Assembly (NCBI GenBank): GCA_023460855.1
Contig: JAEWOS010000006.1
Coordinates: 62,001-126,000 of the forward strand
Origin: Bacteroidota bacterium
Lineage (GTDB): Bacteria; Bacteroidota; Bacteroidia; Flavobacteriales; Weeksellaceae
DNA: 64,000 nucleotides
Direction of reading: 5' to 3'
Part shown: positions 61,400-64,000 of the stretch, one piece after another
Position numbering within the stretch: position 1 is the stretch's first letter
Layout: each line of letters begins with the position of its first letter
Translations under genes and position numbers: made by a program
Notes under the pieces: generated by a model
Database searches by the model: none
What the model was told of the DNA's origin: nothing
The model's input: the letters and a program-made list of their open reading frames with translations, nothing else

Positions 61400-61858
61400 T
61401 TATGAAGTCCTGTTTTTCTTGTTCAGTTCTACGGCTGTTTTCAGGATGCAATCCATCACTTCCGTAAAAATTTCAAGTTTCTCATTGCTTAATTTCTCGG
61501 CAACCGTCTTATTAAAATTCACGACCACATCTTTGGAAATTTCGCGGTGTTGTTGGCCTTTTTCGGTCAGTTTAATAATTACTTCGCGTTTGTCTGCCGT
61601 AGTTTTTTCCTTGTATATATAACCGTTATCTTCCAGAAGTTTGATAATTCTGGTTAATGATGTCGGTTCAATCGCCATTTTTGGGCCCAGATTGGTACTG
61701 CGCGTGCCGTCTTTCGGATCGATTTTCAGCAGCGTTAAAGCCTGTACTGCGGTGCTGTCATATTCTGAAGCCATTTCCGAGTACATCTTGGAAACTGCGA
61801 GCCAGGTTGATTTAAGAATCAGGTCAATTTCAATTTTGTCTTTGCTAGTTTTTTCCAT
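61400..61858 (-). CDS. MarR-family transcriptional regulator of the fad operon
   Basis: 152 residues from ATG 61858 (MEKTSKDKIEIDLILKSTWL); the frame runs on upstream over the operators and is not coding there. It has the winged helix of MarR (IEPTSLTRIIKLLEDNGYIY, then KEKTTADKREVIIKLTEKGQ). It heads the fadN-fadA-fadE transcript, so it is likely a repressor of it and of itself, relieved by acyl-CoA or a fatty acid. This is inference from position and from the two palindromes upstream. Confidence 0.88.
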   Translation of the reverse strand: MEKTSKDKIEIDLILKSTWLAVSKMYSEMASEYDSTAVQALTLLKIDPKDGTRSTNLGPKMAIEPTSLTRIIKLLEDNGYIYKEKTTADKREVIIKLTEKGQQHREISKDVVVNFNKTVAEKLSNEKLEIFTEVMDCILKTAVELNKKNRTS

Positions 61859-61896
61859 TGTTTTTGTTAGAAAATGTGTATATCCAAAAATATAAA

Positions 61897-61919
61897 ATAT
61901 TATGCATGCATAGTATATT
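61897..61919 (-). promoter_or_regulatory. MarR operator candidate 1
   Basis: ATATTATGCATGCATAGTAT with a perfect TATGCATGCATA centre (61901-61912), 39 bp upstream of the marR ATG. It shares TATGCATGCATAGTA with operator candidate 2. Confidence 0.7.
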
Positions 61920-61980
61920 TTGAATGTTAAATATTTTATAACATTGAATATCAAGAATTTAAAATTTATGAATCGCATAA

Positions 61981-61998
61981 TACTATGCATGCATAGTA
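61981..61998 (-). promoter_or_regulatory. MarR operator candidate 2
   Basis: TACTATGCATGCATAGTA is a perfect 18 bp palindrome, 80 bp from candidate 1 centre to centre. It lies between the end of the ABC ATPase gene and marR. Two copies of such a long palindrome strongly suggest a dimeric repressor. Confidence 0.7.
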
Positions 61999-62025
61999 AT
62001 TATAAAAGACGCCTGAAATGCCGAT

Positions 62026-62949
62026 TTAGCGGGGTTTTGCGAGAATGTGAAGAATTTCCTCAAAATTTCCTGCCTTTTCCTGATTTTTAACATCTGAAAT
62101 CTCCCAGAATCCTTCCAAAAATGTAAACTGAAGGTTTCCGAGGTCTTCTCTGAAGTTTTTTTGCAGCAGCGAAAAAAGCAGTTCTTTCTGTAAATCCGGA
62201 GCGTTAATCCGGGGCGGAACAAACTCAGGATGTATATTAAAAAGACGCGGAAGAGAAAGTTCTTGATGTTGTGAAATGATATCTTCCGCAATACCTGCAT
62301 ACAGTTTCTGTTCCTTGATGAACCAGATTTTGTCCGCAAATTCTTTTGCCAGACGCCAGTCGTGCGAGGAATAGAGAATCAGCTTACCGAAATCTTCAGC
62401 AAGTGCGCGAAGCAGTTTCAGGATAACGATTTTATTTTCTTCATCGAGATGTGCAGTCGGTTCATCCAGAATAATGAAAGGAGAATTCTGAGCCAGTGCA
62501 CGTCCGATAAACGCTTTCTGAAGGTTGCCGTCAGAAAGTTTATTTACGCTGAAATCTTTGTATTGCGCTAAACCAAGAGAATCTACAATATCAGATACTT
62601 CTTTTTTGTCAATTTCAGATAATTCGAAATAATAAGGATAGTGAATATATTTTCCGAGTGAAATTAAGTCGGTTACCGTAAAATGTGATGGAAGCGTAGA
62701 CTTGGAAAAAACCACCGCTGTCTGCGCGGCGATCTCTTTGCCTGAAAGGTTGCGGATTTTCTTGCCATTCAGCAGGATATTACCATGCAGCAACGGAATC
62801 TGATTCAGTATGCTTTTGATCAAAGTTGTCTTTCCGACACCGTTATTACCGATCAAAAGACACACTTCACCAACATCCAGAGAAGTATTAACTCCTTTAA
62901 TTAAAGGTGTTTTGTACCCGATTTCCGTATCATTTAATTCTAAAAACAA
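62026..62949 (-). CDS. ABC transporter ATP-binding protein, iron-chelate/heme type
   Basis: 307 residues. Walker A is IGNNGVGKTTLIK, the Q-loop region is AAQTAVVFSKS, the signature is LSDGNLQKAFIGRAL (D and N replacing the usual GGQ), Walker B is FIILDEPTAHLD and the H-loop is YSSHDWRLAKEF. It matches FecE/HmuV-type ATPases but has a 50-residue C-terminal extension. It lies 11 bp downstream of the FecCD permease. The altered signature is noteworthy but occurs in this family. Confidence 0.85.
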   Translation of the reverse strand: MFLELNDTEIGYKTPLIKGVNTSLDVGEVCLLIGNNGVGKTTLIKSILNQIPLLHGNILLNGKKIRNLSGKEIAAQTAVVFSKSTLPSHFTVTDLISLGKYIHYPYYFELSEIDKKEVSDIVDSLGLAQYKDFSVNKLSDGNLQKAFIGRALAQNSPFIILDEPTAHLDEENKIVILKLLRALAEDFGKLILYSSHDWRLAKEFADKIWFIKEQKLYAGIAEDIISQHQELSLPRLFNIHPEFVPPRINAPDLQKELLFSLLQKNFREDLGNLQFTFLEGFWEISDVKNQEKAGNFEEILHILAKPR

Positions 62950-62960
62950 CTTTACAATGT

Positions 62961-63968
62961 TTAATTCTTGCCATTAAAAAGCATTGTTAAAATTACAGGA
63001 ATTCCAAACAGGGAAGTAATCACATTCAGCGGAAATTGCGTCATCTCAGAAACTGTTGAAAAAAGAATCATAATGAGTATTCCCAAAATCATATTCAGAA
63101 TCCATTGCTGCCAGAGTTTTGCAGGATTGTAAATCATTCTGCAGAAATGCGGAACTACAATTCCTATAAACAAAACCGGGCCTAAGAATGCCGTAACAGA
63201 AGCTGACAAGAGAGAAGAAGCGATGATGATCAGATATTTCAGAACATTAAGATTCACTCCCAGACTTTGTGCATATGCGGTTCCGAGACTGTTTCCTATT
63301 AATGGTTTTATCGACCGGAAGCTTAGAAAAGTACCAACGAAGACGATCACGGACAGTATTGTAATCTGATTTCCGGTTACTGAATTATTGGCTCCAAAAC
63401 TCCATAAAATGTAATTTTTTAAACTCTGGTTATCTGCGTAAAACTGCAGAATTGAAACGATCGCTCCTGCGAGTGCTGAAATAAGAAATCCGAAAATAAT
63501 CAGAAAAGATTTGTCCTGAAAACGGTTCGAAAATGCCAGCAAAATCAACATCAGTAAAATGCTTCCTGCAATTGCGGAAAAGCTTAGAAAACTGTTCTGC
63601 AGAAATTCAGGAAAAGAAATATCCTGAGCGAGAAAAATGTAAAAAGCAACGCTTAAACTGGCCACAGAAGTAATACCCAGAACAGAAGGACCGGCCAAAG
63701 GATTCTGAAAATATTCCTGCAGCAGAAAGCCCGATGTCGGGATGGAAATACCTGCCAGAAGCATTACCAACACGCGGTTGATGCGCAGTTCAGCAATTTG
63801 CGAATTTGCTGTTGCTGTAAAAAAATCCTGAAAAGAGAGATGCAGGAATCCGGTATTCAGGTTAAGCCAGATCAAAGCCAGTGCTGTTAACCCGAGCAGC
63901 AGACAAAGGCTCTGAAAACTGATCCTGATTTTAGTCAACTCGTGCAGCAGTATTGGTGCTGTCCGCAA
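62961..63968 (-). CDS. FecCD-family iron-chelate ABC transporter permease
   Basis: About 335 residues with roughly ten helices. TPTSGFLLQEYFQNPLA-like (here GISIPTSGFLLQEYFQNPLA) then GPSVLGITS, and FLGPVLFIGIVVPHFCRMIY are FecCD signatures. The longest frame begins with a TTG at 63968 right after a stop. A TTG at 63938 overlapping the upstream stop (TTGACTAA) is an alternative that gives 325 residues. It would import a siderophore, heme or cobalamin with the ATPase downstream. Confidence 0.88.
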   Translation of the reverse strand: MRTAPILLHELTKIRISFQSLCLLLGLTALALIWLNLNTGFLHLSFQDFFTATANSQIAELRINRVLVMLLAGISIPTSGFLLQEYFQNPLAGPSVLGITSVASLSVAFYIFLAQDISFPEFLQNSFLSFSAIAGSILLMLILLAFSNRFQDKSFLIIFGFLISALAGAIVSILQFYADNQSLKNYILWSFGANNSVTGNQITILSVIVFVGTFLSFRSIKPLIGNSLGTAYAQSLGVNLNVLKYLIIIASSLLSASVTAFLGPVLFIGIVVPHFCRMIYNPAKLWQQWILNMILGILIMILFSTVSEMTQFPLNVITSLFGIPVILTMLFNGKN

Positions 63969-64000
63969 TCACAGTTTCACCGGTTTGTGGTGCAGCAGAA
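63931..64000 (-). CDS. 3' end of an upstream gene of the iron-transport operon
   Basis: A minus-strand frame open from the window edge to a TAA at 63931-63933 ends ETVIADSTNTAARVD and overlaps the permease start. In such operons this position usually holds the helical-backbone metal receptor (substrate-binding lipoprotein), but too little is visible to confirm it. Confidence 0.35.
   Translation of the reverse strand, partial: SAAPQTGETVIADSTNTAARVD

Overview
This 64 kb window is chromosomal DNA from a member of the Bacteroidota, most likely a flavobacterium of the Chryseobacterium/Kaistella group (Weeksellaceae). The evidence is AT-rich DNA, promoters of the TAnnTTTG type, a Por/type IX secretion C-terminal sorting domain, a GLPGLI-family protein, a YARHG protein, a membrane pyrophosphatase with an OmpA tail, and a pdhA-pdhC pair without pdhB. 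The placement is inference from gene content; no 16S or other marker is present.

Layout. 0-9.6 kb, mostly minus strand: ferritin-like DUF892 end, copper ATPase copA, a metal-sensing AraC-type regulator, a thioesterase, a secreted beta-helix protein with small genes, and a PAP2 / BlaI-like / DUF4153 cluster. 9.7-24 kb, mostly plus strand: pdhA and pdhC; a run from lolD through an L,D-transpeptidase, radC, a FemAB/GNAT-like enzyme, an integral membrane protein, a polysaccharide deacetylase and a methyltransferase; then soluble (ppa) and membrane-bound (hppA) pyrophosphatases. 24-28.2 kb: two tandem aminotransferases, a Gly/Asn-rich disordered protein and an M28 peptidase.

28.4-34.8 kb is the most unusual part. 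Small, AT-rich, minus-strand genes (ParDE, a LemA-like protein, lipoproteins, unknowns) are separated by a repeated 115-300 bp module. Each module is an imperfect palindrome ending in GTTA-type core sites, and the two ends of a single gene unit match each other as inverted repeats private to that unit. This is the arrangement expected of integron gene cassettes and attC sites, but no integrase is visible, so it reads as an integrase-less (CALIN-like) array. It starts just downstream of a tRNA-Arg gene. Several genes carry single-base homopolymer frameshifts or an in-frame stop.

35.2-38.5 kb is ordinary core DNA (thioesterase, uvrA). From 38.9 to 44 kb the same module family returns on the plus strand around a DMP19/MORN-type protein, a GLPGLI protein and unknown proteins. 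44.7-51.4 kb is a plus-strand run of mostly secreted or unknown small proteins plus GrpB and macro-domain proteins.

51.6-64 kb, minus strand: an HD hydrolase and Kef-type antiporter, then a fatty-acid beta-oxidation operon marR-fadN-fadA-fadE. The operon is interrupted by a RAYT transposase with REP-like palindromes and by a four-helix-bundle gene enclosed in purine-rich inverted repeats. Two copies of an 18 bp palindrome upstream of marR are probable operators. The window ends in an iron-chelate ABC transporter (ATPase, FecCD permease, end of an upstream gene).
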